The notes: generated by a model from the letters alone, not told the origin. A stretch of DNA of 64,000 bases from Calothrix sp. NIES-2098 (GCA_002368175.1 AP018172.1:3656001-3720000), one strand, 5' to 3'. Positions 1-8,349 are shown, counted from the stretch's first letter. Numbers and translations are program-made.

Positions 1-111
1 TTGCGCTTGTTGGGCGCAAGACTTGTTTTTCTTTTCGCTTTGTTTGTGCTGATTATGTTCGCATCCTGGCTCACTAAGCAGCTCGTTAATTTTGCCTTGG
101 GTGATTTTCAT
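1..111 (-). CDS. nifE: nifE, N-terminal part (cut by window edge)
   Basis: The first 37 codons of NifE, the scaffold subunit that with NifN assembles the nitrogenase iron-molybdenum cofactor. The minus-strand translation starts MKITQGKINELLSEPGCEHN and continues with a Lys/Gln-rich stretch and SCAQQAQ, which matches the start of cyanobacterial NifE as I know it. The ATG is at 111-109, and GAAGAGAG lies just upstream as a ribosome site. The gene follows the Mo-nitrogenase C-terminal protein and nifK on the same strand, the usual nifHDK-x-nifEN order in heterocystous cyanobacteria. The rest of the gene is left of the window. Confidence 0.9.
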   Translation of the reverse strand, partial: MKITQGKINELLSEPGCEHNQHKQSEKKNKSCAQQAQ

Positions 112-137
112 CTCTCTTCTCTTTTTGGATGGCAGTT

Positions 138-240
138 GTAATTTGTCATTTGTCCTTCGTCATTTGTCATTTGAATAACCAATAACTAATAATTAATAAC
201 TAATAACTAATGACCAATGACTTTTGACTCTTGACTAAAG
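138..240. repeat. Short tandem repeats in the nif spacer
   Basis: Two low-complexity blocks: copies of a 7-base unit like ATTTGTC at 139-172, then copies of units like TAATAAC and CAATGAC up to about 225. They resemble the heptanucleotide repeats scattered through filamentous cyanobacterial genomes. The same style of repeat recurs in the spacers of the injection-system operon. No gene is visible in 112-268. Confidence 0.75.
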
Positions 241-268
241 GTAATGGGTAATGTGTAGCAACTAATTT

Positions 269-613
269 CTAACAAATGTATTTGGTGACATCCTCTCCAC
301 ATTCATCCGCAAGGTAAGAGAGGGCGCGAAAACGCAACATCACAAACTCGTCATATAGCGGATTGAGTTTGCATAATGCTGGGATATGGTAAGTCCGCCC
401 AAATAAATTAATATTGCGCTCGAAGGGGCAACAACAAGGTATGACTTGACAAATTAAATGGGCAAAGCGAGCATTTTTGACTGCAATTCCATCTACCAAC
501 CGACGCAAAGGATTCAAGATATCAAAAGTACCAGAGCGTTTATAGTTAGGTGGATGATAGTTAGGATGAGGGTGAGGGTGAGAATGGGAGTGATTGCGCG
601 TGATAGTTTCCAT
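269..613 (-). CDS. Mo-dependent nitrogenase C-terminal family protein
   Basis: A 114-residue protein between nifK and nifE, recognised as the small family annotated Mo-dependent nitrogenase C-terminal. Its exact role is unknown, but it is usually found in cyanobacterial nif clusters. The N-terminus carries a His-Pro run (HSHSHPHPHPNYHPP), which could bind metal. The body has a CQVIPCCCPFERNI segment and ends near LADECGEDVTKYIC. I chose the ATG at 613-611 (METITRNH) over an upstream TTG at 619 because it is the first ATG. It should be co-transcribed with nifK and nifE. Identification is from recall of the family and from position. Confidence 0.75.
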   Translation of the reverse strand: METITRNHSHSHPHPHPNYHPPNYKRSGTFDILNPLRRLVDGIAVKNARFAHLICQVIPCCCPFERNINLFGRTYHIPALCKLNPLYDEFVMLRFRALSYLADECGEDVTKYIC

Positions 614-708
614 AATCAATACTTCAGGTATGAGGAAAAAGTAAAAAGTGAAAAAGAAATATCTTTTTACTTTTTACTTTTTAGACACGTCGCGAGTGAA
701 TGTGATTC

Positions 709-966
709 TTAACGAATCAAGTCGTAGGAAATATCGGTCTTAGAAGGAATGTTGGTGTTGTGATCGATTTCCTCGAAGATTGTGTTAACAACCCAGTTGA
801 GGAGGTTGATTACACCTTGGTAGCCGATGGTGCTGTAGCGGTGCAGGTGGTGGCGATCCATGATGGGATAGCCAATTCTGACTAGGGGAACCTTGCAATC
901 GCGCCACAGGTACTTACCGTAGGAATTACCGATTAACAGGTCTACTGGCTCGGTGAACAGAAGAGA
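709..966 (-). CDS. nifK: nifK, 3' segment, interrupted by the element
   Basis: The C-terminal 86 or so residues of the nitrogenase MoFe protein beta chain. The translation includes LLFTEPVDLLIGNSYGKY, then MDRHHLHRYSTIGYQG, then LNWVVNTIFEEIDHNTN, and ends DISYDLIR with TAA at 711-709. All of this agrees with cyanobacterial NifK. Upstream of the SLLFTE residues (about 966) the expected DLWHFR-type sequence is missing and the reading continues into unrelated sequence, so NifK similarity breaks at about 964-985. The remaining 5' portion is nowhere in the window. A functional gene would need excision of the DNA to the right. Confidence 0.9.
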   Translation of the reverse strand, partial: SLLFTEPVDLLIGNSYGKYLWRDCKVPLVRIGYPIMDRHHLHRYSTIGYQGVINLLNWVVNTIFEEIDHNTNIPSKTDISYDLIR

Positions 967-1020
967 ACTAATGCGCTGGCGATCGAGTAAAATTAAGCTA
1001 ACGCTTCTATGGGTTGATAT
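960..1020. other. Edge of the nifK interruption element
   Basis: NifK coding similarity ends within about 964-985, and a site-specific recombinase gene starts at 1021 facing away from nifK. In the known nifD, fdxN and hupL elements the recombinase also sits right beside one edge. The short direct repeat used for recombination must lie in this stretch, but it cannot be identified without the opposite edge. Confidence 0.7.
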
Positions 1021-2571
1021 ATGGACGTTTGGGGTTATGCACGGGTTTCAACAGATGAGCAAGCGGAAGATAAAGGCGCGTTAATTAAGCAAATGCGGCG
1101 GTTGCGTGATGCTGGTGCAACGCACATATATTACGACGTAGAAAGCCGTACTAGCGATCGCCGTAAAGGTCTTTTACAGTTAATTGAAGATATTAATGCA
1201 TCTGCACTTGGGAAAGTATCGAAGTTGTTATTTATTCGCATCGACCGTTTAACATCTTCATCAATGACCTTTTATCGGTTGATGGATGCGTTAAAAAAGA
1301 AAGGTATACAGCCCTATGCGCTAGATGAGCCTTTCGATTTATCGAGTATTGGTGGTGAGTTAACAATCGATGTGCGACTAGCAGCATCTAAATATGAGGT
1401 GAAAATGCTAGCAATGCGAGTCAAAAAAGAGCGCGACACCCGCAAAGAAAATAAAAAACCTCACTGGAATGCACCATTGGGGTATATTGTTGAGGATGAC
1501 AAATACAAACGAGACGATCGTCCTTGTGTTTGTTTAATTGAAGGTAAGAGAGAGTTCACGCGATCGCAATTAATGCGATTTGTCTTTGATACATTTTTCG
1601 CCGTAGGTACGGTGTCTCAAACAGCAAAAGTACTGCACGATACTTTCGGTATTCAAGCAAATGCTATTCCCAAAGCCACTGATACCAGAATTAACCGCCT
1701 AGAAGAATCAGAAGAAATCGTACTAGAGAATATCAACAAATCTCGTGGAGGTGCATTAAATCTGCGTTATCCGCACACAGGATTAAAGTGGTCGGTTTCT
1801 GGATTACGCTCTATACTCGTAAATCCTATATATGCAGGTGGGACACCATATAATGTGATGGTTCGTCCTAAAGGACATCGCAAACCCTTCGATGAATGGG
1901 AAGTTACCTGGGAAACCCACGAGGATGAAGCGATTATTACCCGTGAGGAACACGAACGCATCAAAGCCACGATTCGTGAGAACCGCAATAACCGATGGGC
2001 TACCGAGCAAAAATATGTTAACCCTTTCGCCAACTTAGTTAAATGCGCTCATTGTGGTGCTGCTTATAGTCGCCAGTGCAAGAAATTGGTTAAACGCAAA
2101 GGCTTTGTCCGTCATCACTATCAATGCAGTTTTTATCGGACTGGTGCTTGTGATAACGGACGCATGATTGCTTCTGATGAATTAGAAAAACAAGTAATTA
2201 ACCATCTAATTCGTGAAGCCGAAAGGTTAGCAGGACTAGTAGAACAAACAGTTGATTCTACCGAAGAATCGCCAGAAATTAAAACACTCAGGGCTTCTTT
2301 AAATACTTTAGAAGCATTACCATCAAATCCAGCAATTGAAAAAGCTAAAGAAGATATTAGGATGCAGATAGCAACGGCTGTTGCTACGAACAATAACGCA
2401 TCTAAACAATATTTAATAGCTAAAGAAAGAATTGTGCTTGCATTCTCAAATGAGAGATATTGGCAAGGTTTGGAACCAGAAGATAAACAAGCTTTACTTA
2501 AAGGTTGTATCAAAAGAATAGTGGTAGATGGCAACCTGGTGACAGGAGTTGAACTATTATACCTACATTAA
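1021..2571 (+). CDS. xisF: XisF-type large serine recombinase
   Basis: A 516-residue site-specific recombinase, close in length and sequence to XisF, which excises the fdxN element during heterocyst development. The serine recombinase catalytic domain is at residues 1-150 (GYARVSTDEQ with Ser10; later FIRIDRLTSS). The recombinase domain follows, with GYIVEDD near 155 and VNPIYAGGTPYN near 270. A zinc ribbon follows (Cys342, Cys345, Cys369, Cys377), then a C-terminal coiled region. It starts about 50 bp from the point where NifK similarity stops, so its natural substrate is presumably this nifK element. XisF needs accessory XisH and XisI in Anabaena; no homologue of either was recognised here. 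The ATG at 1021 directly precedes the conserved domain. Confidence 0.9.
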   Translation: MDVWGYARVSTDEQAEDKGALIKQMRRLRDAGATHIYYDVESRTSDRRKGLLQLIEDINASALGKVSKLLFIRIDRLTSSSMTFYRLMDALKKKGIQPYALDEPFDLSSIGGELTIDVRLAASKYEVKMLAMRVKKERDTRKENKKPHWNAPLGYIVEDDKYKRDDRPCVCLIEGKREFTRSQLMRFVFDTFFAVGTVSQTAKVLHDTFGIQANAIPKATDTRINRLEESEEIVLENINKSRGGALNLRYPHTGLKWSVSGLRSILVNPIYAGGTPYNVMVRPKGHRKPFDEWEVTWETHEDEAIITREEHERIKATIRENRNNRWATEQKYVNPFANLVKCAHCGAAYSRQCKKLVKRKGFVRHHYQCSFYRTGACDNGRMIASDELEKQVINHLIREAERLAGLVEQTVDSTEESPEIKTLRASLNTLEALPSNPAIEKAKEDIRMQIATAVATNNNASKQYLIAKERIVLAFSNERYWQGLEPEDKQALLKGCIKRIVVDGNLVTGVELLYLH

Positions 2572-2717
2572 GCAACTTTTTTAGATTTACGCTGCTTAGT
2601 AGATTTTTTCTGTGGCTTTATCTGATGCATCTGAGCTTTTTGTAGTTCTAGCTCCCGTTGCTCAAATTCAATCACTGTTCGTGCAACTAATTCGGCTAGT
2701 GTTTCACATCGTTTCAT
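2568..2717 (-). CDS. Small basic protein convergent with the recombinase
   Basis: A 49-residue reading frame beginning MKRCETLAELVARTVIEFEQ and ending in a very Lys-rich tail (PQKKSTKQRKSKKVA). A GGAG sequence 9 bases before the ATG at 2717 supports this start; the frame can extend to 2780. Its stop overlaps the last 4 bases of the recombinase gene on the other strand. The amphipathic helix plus basic tail would fit a nucleic-acid-binding or recombinase-accessory role, but I recognise no family, and it may be spurious. Confidence 0.4.
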   Translation of the reverse strand: MKRCETLAELVARTVIEFEQRELELQKAQMHQIKPQKKSTKQRKSKKVA

Positions 2718-2780
2718 TTGCAGCGGCTCCATCATTACTTTTAAAATAGCGAAAAAAATAAAAACTTCTGTTAACTGCAA

Positions 2781-3568
2781 GCTTTTTTTATGTAGTAAAA
2801 ATCAACCGCTTAGTTCTGGATAGAAAGCGCTGTGACGTATTTTATTTGCTAATGAAAATTGTTTGCAAATAATAGGGTAAAACTTGATGCTCGGTATCAT
2901 AATTGCAGTATCTGTAGGGTGGGCATTGCCCACCATATTCGGGTTTTTGTGGGCTACTTCTTTTAGAAGTCGGGGAGCTAGTCAGTGCAAGAGCGATCGC
3001 TCATCAAACCAAACCCATCATTTAAGAGATTTCGTAGAATTCTTAAGGTTTTTTTTATTAAATAATCAGAGAGGTACTGCTAGGATTCCCTATAATCCTA
3101 AATAAGCGTATAATCGCTGCTTCAAAATTTATATTTAAAAAAATTTGCTGTTCTGACGAAAAAGTAAATGCGAGATTACGCAAATATATTTAGTTTGCGT
3201 AGGTATTCCTTCATTACCAAGAAATTATTTTGGTAATTTCAGAAGCTTAATAAAACTTCTGAATGTTTGTGATGCCACAAAATAACATTCTGTTGCTCTA
3301 TTAATTTGGCATAATCTACCACAAATTAATGGCAGAAAAGGCATTTACTTGATTATGCAAAATTTATTTGTATTCTCTCTATTTTGACCAAGCGTTTGAT
3401 TAATCTATCAACTTGTTCCATATTGTGATGCAAATATTTGACCGAACAAGACAAGAATATAAGCCCCGGAATTTATGGTAATTGTAATTTTGAATTTTCT
3501 AAAGGAGTTGACTTGTATTTTCTGCTTTTTTACTAGATAATCCCAGTTTTTGCAACACAGCCAACACT
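2781..3568. other. Spacer between recombinase and injection-system operon
   Basis: About 790 bp, AT-rich, with no convincing gene. The only notable structure is the palindrome at 2918-2934. A reading frame at 2884-3105 runs through that palindrome and has no gene-like features. The promoter of the downstream operon probably lies in the last few hundred bases, but no motif stands out. Confidence 0.5.
2918..2934. repeat. Short palindrome (GGTGGGCATTGCCCACC)
   Basis: Perfect 8-base arms around a single T. A variant, GTAGGCATTGCCTAC, occurs at 51851-51865. Palindromes of this type with GGGCATTGCCC cores recur in intergenic DNA of many cyanobacteria. Confidence 0.6.
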
Positions 3569-4138
3569 ATGTTAGATACTGCACTGAAGTTTCTCACAGA
3601 TGAATTAAATACTTACTTACTGACTCAGACAGGTTTAGACACTGTCAAGGTGGAGATGAGTAAGTTGGTGAATGAGGAAGGCAAATATGCGTTTGAGCTA
3701 GATACCATTGCAGCTTCGATTATCAATATAGAAGAGGAGCGAGTATTCAAATCCCAGGTTCCCGAACACATTTACAGCAACGGACAACATATAGTCTTAG
3801 AACCAGAATTAAAACTTAATCTGCATGTGCTATTTGCGGCTAACTTTAAAGTCTACGAACAAGCGCTGAAGTATTTATCGTATGTGTTGACGTATTTTCA
3901 GTCCCATCCGGCTTTTACTTCGGTAGAATATCCTGCCCTCGATCCACGCATTGAAAAACTGACGACAGAACTGCAAACCCTCAACTACGAACACTTGAAC
4001 CAAATATGGGCGTTTATTGGTGGTAAACAACTACCATCGGTAATCTATAAGGTACGCATGGTTGCGATTCAGGGTATGGTGCCAAGTTCTATTCAGCTAC
4101 CAGTCCTAGAAATCAATACAAATCTTCACGGTCAATAA
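3569..4138 (+). CDS. DUF4255 / Pvc16-like tail terminator of the injection system
   Basis: A 189-residue protein of the DUF4255 (Pvc16 N-terminal) family, which caps the tube and sheath in contractile injection systems. The family pattern is visible: LDTALKFLTDELNTYL at the N-terminus, a central strand pair with LKLNLHVLFAANF, and a C-terminal half with LEINTNL. It is the first gene of the same-strand train that includes sheath, tube and spike, which supports the assignment. No strong ribosome site precedes ATG 3569. The length is typical of the short form that lacks extra C-terminal domains. Confidence 0.85.
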   Translation: MLDTALKFLTDELNTYLLTQTGLDTVKVEMSKLVNEEGKYAFELDTIAASIINIEEERVFKSQVPEHIYSNGQHIVLEPELKLNLHVLFAANFKVYEQALKYLSYVLTYFQSHPAFTSVEYPALDPRIEKLTTELQTLNYEHLNQIWAFIGGKQLPSVIYKVRMVAIQGMVPSSIQLPVLEINTNLHGQ

Positions 4139-4217
4139 TATTAGGTTTTAGTATTATTGTTGACAATCAGCCTATTACCTGCATACTATCGTCGAGTCTG
4201 TGAGGCTCTCAGTGGTC

Positions 4218-5234
4218 ATGCAATTTCGTACATTATTCACGGTCAGCATATCTCATAAATACTATCTTCAGGGCTGTAAAGATTTTAGTTTTATCATCCC
4301 TAGTGATAGCGCACAATTACTGACAAACGGCAAACTGATCGCAAAGATCCGCGAGGGAATCTTGTATGTTCTGTTTGCAGCAGATGAGCCTGAGTTTCAA
4401 CTCACAGGAAAGACTCTAAGCATCGGCTTGAAATTGCTGAATCCTTTTTTTAGCAACTTCACCGACTTGGATTTTAATACCAATTCATTCCACCCTCTTT
4501 ATACCAATGCTACTAACCCTGAAGTATTGGATGGAGGAATACCAGTGACTTTGGTAGGACGAGTGTTCAGCTATTCCCTGAGCAATACAACACGACCTCT
4601 GACAGTGATGCTGAAGAATGCTGACGGTCAGATTCTGCAAACAGATACGATCGCTGATGACCGCGCAAACATTACTTACGATCTGAATGGGCAAACGGCG
4701 GGCGTCTATACTGTCACTGAGGCTGATTCTGAAAGTATAAAAACTGTTAATTATTATTCCAGTCTGGAATTACAGCGGGAAGGAATTTTCGGTGTGTTGG
4801 CAATTACAATCGCCGATAGTTTTTATACCAACCCACGCGCATTTACCCTCTCGTTTGCAGCCAAAGAAGAAACGTTGAAATATTACGTCGTAGGCAAGAA
4901 CTACTCAGATGCAGATATTGAACAATTAGCGGTTGCAGATGGGGGAGAAGAAGGGCGATCGCCAATCAACTTCACAAAAGTTCTGGCTGCTGACTTCACT
5001 GATGAAGACATTTCCCCTAGCCTGCTTGGTAATGGCGATGCCAAAATTGCTCTGTTTAAATCCCAAACACCCTTGCCACGCCAAGAAAAAGCGCGCCAGA
5101 AAATTCAGTTACGGCATTTGCAACAAAAAGATGGAGAAGTCGAAGAAAGGATACTGATTCCCCATCTACCTCAACCTAGTGGCGATCGCACAAATGCCGA
5201 TCTAATTATCCAACTTACAAAACCAAAACCCTAA
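4218..5234 (+). CDS. Injection-system operon protein of unknown function
   Basis: A protein of 338 residues starting MQFRTLFTVSISHKYYLQG. A GTG at 4200 gives a 344-residue version; the ATG at 4218 is preferred. No signal peptide or membrane segment. The middle looks beta-rich, and residues 110-180 (VTLVGRVFSYSLSNTTRPL to TAGVYTVTE) resemble an immunoglobulin-like strand pattern. The C-terminal part is charged. It lies between the terminator and the sheath gene (12 bp before the sheath), so a structural or assembly role is likely. I do not recognise a named family. Confidence 0.7.
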   Translation: MQFRTLFTVSISHKYYLQGCKDFSFIIPSDSAQLLTNGKLIAKIREGILYVLFAADEPEFQLTGKTLSIGLKLLNPFFSNFTDLDFNTNSFHPLYTNATNPEVLDGGIPVTLVGRVFSYSLSNTTRPLTVMLKNADGQILQTDTIADDRANITYDLNGQTAGVYTVTEADSESIKTVNYYSSLELQREGIFGVLAITIADSFYTNPRAFTLSFAAKEETLKYYVVGKNYSDADIEQLAVADGGEEGRSPINFTKVLAADFTDEDISPSLLGNGDAKIALFKSQTPLPRQEKARQKIQLRHLQQKDGEVEERILIPHLPQPSGDRTNADLIIQLTKPKP

Positions 5235-5246
5235 ACACGCAAAACT

Positions 5247-7184
5247 ATGGTAACTGTCAAAAAAACCCCAGGTGTATACGTCGAAGAGATTTCGGTTTTT
5301 CCTCCTTCTATAGCAGAGGTGGAAACAGCCATTCCGGCTTTTATTGGCTATACAGCTAAAGCAACTAAACTCTCGGATAATGACTTACTCAACATCCCCA
5401 CCAAAATCAATTCACTGCTAGATTTTGAGACCTATTTCGGCAAAGAACCGAATATTAATATTTCTCAAGTAGTAATCGATGAAAAAAATAATTTCATCAA
5501 TTCTAGTTTTACGAACAATTATTATCTCTACGATAGCATGAGGCTATTTTTTGATAATGGCGGTGGTAATTGCTATGTAGTTTCTGTAGGGAGTTATCAA
5601 CAATCCATAGATCGCGATAAATTGAAAGCTGGTATAGATGCTCTCAAAAAATACGATGAGCCTACCATTATCCTGTTTCCTGATGCTGCTGGACTAGATG
5701 CCGATAAATTAGGATACTTGCAAATACAGGCCCTAAATCAATGTGCTAGTCTAGGCGATCGCGTAGCTGTGTTGGATACTCGCAACGATGACCCTAATGG
5801 AATTTCCTTCCGAGATAAAATCGGCATTAATAATCTCAAATATGGTGCTGCTTATACTCCTTGGTTGAAGGTGAATTATAGCAAAAACTTGTCCTATAAA
5901 GATGTAAGAAATGTAATTCAAAAAGGGGCTGCAACTGTCACCTTAAGTTCGCTAACAACTGATGCTGGCATACAAGCTATAATCGCCAAGTTAGAGAATG
6001 CACTAACAGATGTAGATACAGTTAAAGCCAAGATAACAGCAGGTCTAGCAGGCGCTCCATCGATAAATTCTAAATACGATACAGTACTCACAACCTATAA
6101 GAACAATAAGACACCTGCTAATATGCAAGCGATCTTTCAATTTCTGTTTCAATTAGCTGATATTGTTGACGATCTTCTGAATGCTACTACTGGAGTGAAA
6201 GGGGATGCACTGAAAGCAAATATTCAAGCCGCGATCGCTAATTCACTGAAAAATGCGTTTAGTGAATTAATCAGTAATGAAAAAGAGTTAGATGGAAAAG
6301 TCAGCGGAGACTATACACCTCAATGGAATATCGATCCCGATCCTAGTGCCACCGAATGGGGCAACATATTCACAACAGCATCACCAGCCGCTTCAACAAC
6401 AGCTATCCCTGCCACAGCAGATACTGATGACAAAAAAACTGATGCGCTGCTGCCTAACATCAATAAAAACTTCACCATCATTAATGAAGCTATCAACAGC
6501 TTTGTTTCAGGCTCTGCACAATACGTTAGTACCTACGATAAAAATTTATACGATACCTATCCGATTTATCAAAACATCATTAAAGGTATCAATGACACAG
6601 CAACTGTCATTCCGCCTAGCGGTGCTATTGCTGGTATCTATGCTTTAGTTGATAACCAGCGAGGTGTATGGAAAGCACCAGCTAATGTTAGTCTTGCCAG
6701 CGTAATCGAACCCAATTATAACTTTGACGAAAAAGAAACAGATGATTTGAATGTAGATGTGAATGCAGGGAAATCTATCAATGCCATCCGCGCTTTTGCA
6801 GGAAAAGGAACATTAGTTTGGGGCGCTAGAACTCTGGCAGGAAACGACAATGAGTGGCGCTACATTTCTGTGCGCAGGTTCTTCAATATGGTGGAAGAAT
6901 CAGTCAAGAAATCTACTTCTTGGGCAGTGTTTGAGCCGAACGATGCCAATACTTGGGTGAAAGTGCGAGGGATGATCGAAAATTATCTCACTCAGAAATG
7001 GCGGGAAGGCGCGTTAGCCGGTGCAACTCCCAAAGATGCCTTTTTTGTTAAATGTGGACTTGGTATTACCATGACCGCCCAAGACATTCTTGAAGGTCGA
7101 ATGAACGTAGAAATTGGCATGGCGGTAGTGCGTCCGGCAGAATTTATTATCTTGAAGTTCTCGCACAAATTGCAGACTTCTTGA
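5247..7184 (+). CDS. Contractile sheath protein
   Basis: A 645-residue tail sheath protein (Pvc2/3/4 class), which polymerises around the inner tube and contracts to drive it out. The N-terminus KTPGVYVEEISVFPPSIAEV and the following IPAFIGYTAKA are the classic sheath start. The conserved C-terminal domain includes VRGMIENYLTQKWREGALAG, FFVKCG, TAQDILEGRMNVEIGMAVVR and ends FIILKFSHKLQTS. It is longer than the usual sheath because of an Ala/Thr-rich insert at about residues 225-430, with low-complexity patches such as ASPAASTTAIPATAD; this would form an extra surface domain. Both tube genes follow. Confidence 0.95.
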   Translation: MVTVKKTPGVYVEEISVFPPSIAEVETAIPAFIGYTAKATKLSDNDLLNIPTKINSLLDFETYFGKEPNINISQVVIDEKNNFINSSFTNNYYLYDSMRLFFDNGGGNCYVVSVGSYQQSIDRDKLKAGIDALKKYDEPTIILFPDAAGLDADKLGYLQIQALNQCASLGDRVAVLDTRNDDPNGISFRDKIGINNLKYGAAYTPWLKVNYSKNLSYKDVRNVIQKGAATVTLSSLTTDAGIQAIIAKLENALTDVDTVKAKITAGLAGAPSINSKYDTVLTTYKNNKTPANMQAIFQFLFQLADIVDDLLNATTGVKGDALKANIQAAIANSLKNAFSELISNEKELDGKVSGDYTPQWNIDPDPSATEWGNIFTTASPAASTTAIPATADTDDKKTDALLPNINKNFTIINEAINSFVSGSAQYVSTYDKNLYDTYPIYQNIIKGINDTATVIPPSGAIAGIYALVDNQRGVWKAPANVSLASVIEPNYNFDEKETDDLNVDVNAGKSINAIRAFAGKGTLVWGARTLAGNDNEWRYISVRRFFNMVEESVKKSTSWAVFEPNDANTWVKVRGMIENYLTQKWREGALAGATPKDAFFVKCGLGITMTAQDILEGRMNVEIGMAVVRPAEFIILKFSHKLQTS

Positions 7185-7186
7185 TT

Positions 7187-7255
7187 GGAATGGGGCATTG
7201 GGCATTTCTTCCCTTCCTCCCCACACTTCCCACACTCCCCAGCCCCTATACTCGC
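7187..7255. repeat. Low-complexity pyrimidine-rich repeat in the spacer
   Basis: A GGGCATT doublet followed by C/T/A-rich units like CCCCACACTTCC. The same repeat type, in either orientation, is found after the PAAR, gp25, large baseplate and ATPase genes. It fills the spacer between sheath and tube genes. Confidence 0.7.
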
Positions 7256-7294
7256 TAGGTTTTAAATCGCTCAAACTCAACAGAGACAAAAAAT

Positions 7295-7735
7295 ATGGCT
7301 GATAAACTCTATCCCTTACCTGTTTTTCACTTCCGTGTGGAATTTGGCACGGAACAACTTGGCTTTACTGAAGTTTCTGGATTAACTCAAGAAAATCAAA
7401 TGATTGAATATCGTGCAGGTGATTTTCCAGAATTTTCTACTATCAAAATGCCAGGTTTAAGAAAGTTCAACAACATCACTCTCAAACGCGGCATTATGCA
7501 AAGCGATAACAAATTCTTTCAATGGCTAATTAGTGGCATGAAGCTGAGTAAGGTAGACAGAAAAGACCTCACTATTAGTCTGTTGAACGAAAAACACGAA
7601 CCAGTGATGAGTTGGAAAGTAAGTCGGGCTTTTCCCGTAAAGTTAGAAGGGCCGCAACTGAAAGCTACTGGTAATGAAGTAGCGATTGAATCTCTAGAAA
7701 TTGCTCACGAAGGTTTAGAAATTCAGAATGACTAA
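7295..7735 (+). CDS. Inner tube protein 1 (gp19/Hcp-like)
   Basis: A 146-residue tube protein of the conserved phage-tail-region family (Pvc1 class). It forms stacked hexamers inside the sheath. Diagnostic features are VFHFRVEFG, FTEVSGLTQENQMIEYRAG, the ITLKRGIM motif and the C-terminal ALESLEIAHEGLE-like strand (here AIESLEIAHEGLEIQND). Its stop overlaps the start of the next tube gene by one base, pointing to translational coupling. Confidence 0.93.
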   Translation: MADKLYPLPVFHFRVEFGTEQLGFTEVSGLTQENQMIEYRAGDFPEFSTIKMPGLRKFNNITLKRGIMQSDNKFFQWLISGMKLSKVDRKDLTISLLNEKHEPVMSWKVSRAFPVKLEGPQLKATGNEVAIESLEIAHEGLEIQND

Positions 7736-8181
7736 TGGCTAATTACTATCCGCCAGTTGGGTTTCATTTTAAAGTTGAAGTGCAGGATTTGTCTGCCAAC
7801 GATAATGACGTAAAGTTCACAGAAGTTAGTGGTTTATCTGTAGAAATGGGTACGGAAGAAATCGCTGAAGGAGGAGAAAACCGATTTATTCAGAAATATC
7901 CTACCCGCACCAAATACCCGGAATTGATTTTGAAACGAGGATTACTGGTAAATTCAGAGATTCTTAACTGGATTCGTCAGTGTTTGGAAGACTACAAAAT
8001 TCAGCCCAAAAATATCTTCATCAAATTACTGAATGAAGAACACCAACCTCTGCTGACGTGGAATGTGGTCAATGCTTACCCAACTAAATGGTCGGTCAGC
8101 GATTTCAATGCTTCCAATAATACAGTGGTCATTGAAAGCCTACAGTTCTTTTATCAATATTTCACCTTAGTTAAATCCTAA
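7735..8181 (+). CDS. Inner tube protein 2 (baseplate-proximal)
   Basis: A 148-residue paralogue of the preceding tube protein, with the same FHFKVEVQ, FTEVSGLSVEMGTEEIAEGG, LILKRGLL and VVIESLQFFYQYF landmarks. In Pvc/Afp-type systems a second or third tube protein forms the ring between the spike/LysM adaptor and the main tube, and this copy, placed before the DUF5908, LysM and spike genes, is the likely candidate. It overlaps the upstream tube gene by one base and is followed after 3 bases by a mini-gene. Confidence 0.92.
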   Translation: MANYYPPVGFHFKVEVQDLSANDNDVKFTEVSGLSVEMGTEEIAEGGENRFIQKYPTRTKYPELILKRGLLVNSEILNWIRQCLEDYKIQPKNIFIKLLNEEHQPLLTWNVVNAYPTKWSVSDFNASNNTVVIESLQFFYQYFTLVKS

Positions 8182-8184
8182 ATT

Positions 8185-8346
8185 ATGCCGATAGTTGTCG
8201 ATGAAGTCGTGATTTCTGTGGAAGTCACTAACCAAGCCTCAGGTGGTGCAGCCTCAGCACCTCCGGCTACAGAGGACAAGCAAACCATCATTAACGAATG
8301 TGTAGAACGGGTACTTGACATCCTCAAACAAAAGGAAGAACGCTAA
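8185..8346 (+). CDS. DUF5908-like 53-residue protein (Pvc6 position)
   Basis: A short gene filling the gap between tube 2 and the LysM gene: ATG at 8185, TAA at 8344-8346. The product starts MPIVVDEVVISVEV, has an Ala/Pro linker, and ends in an amphipathic helix (IINECVERVLDILKQKEER). This two-part layout, and its place just before the LysM baseplate gene, match the DUF5908 mini-proteins (Pvc6 slot) of injection-system clusters. It has 3-base spacing on both sides, so the genes are tightly coupled. The function is not established. Confidence 0.8.
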   Translation: MPIVVDEVVISVEVTNQASGGAASAPPATEDKQTIINECVERVLDILKQKEER

Positions 8347-8349
8347 ACT

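Noticed and set aside
2884..3105. 73-codon reading frame on the plus strand
   Set aside because: It runs through a dispersed palindrome, has no ribosome site and no protein-like pattern.
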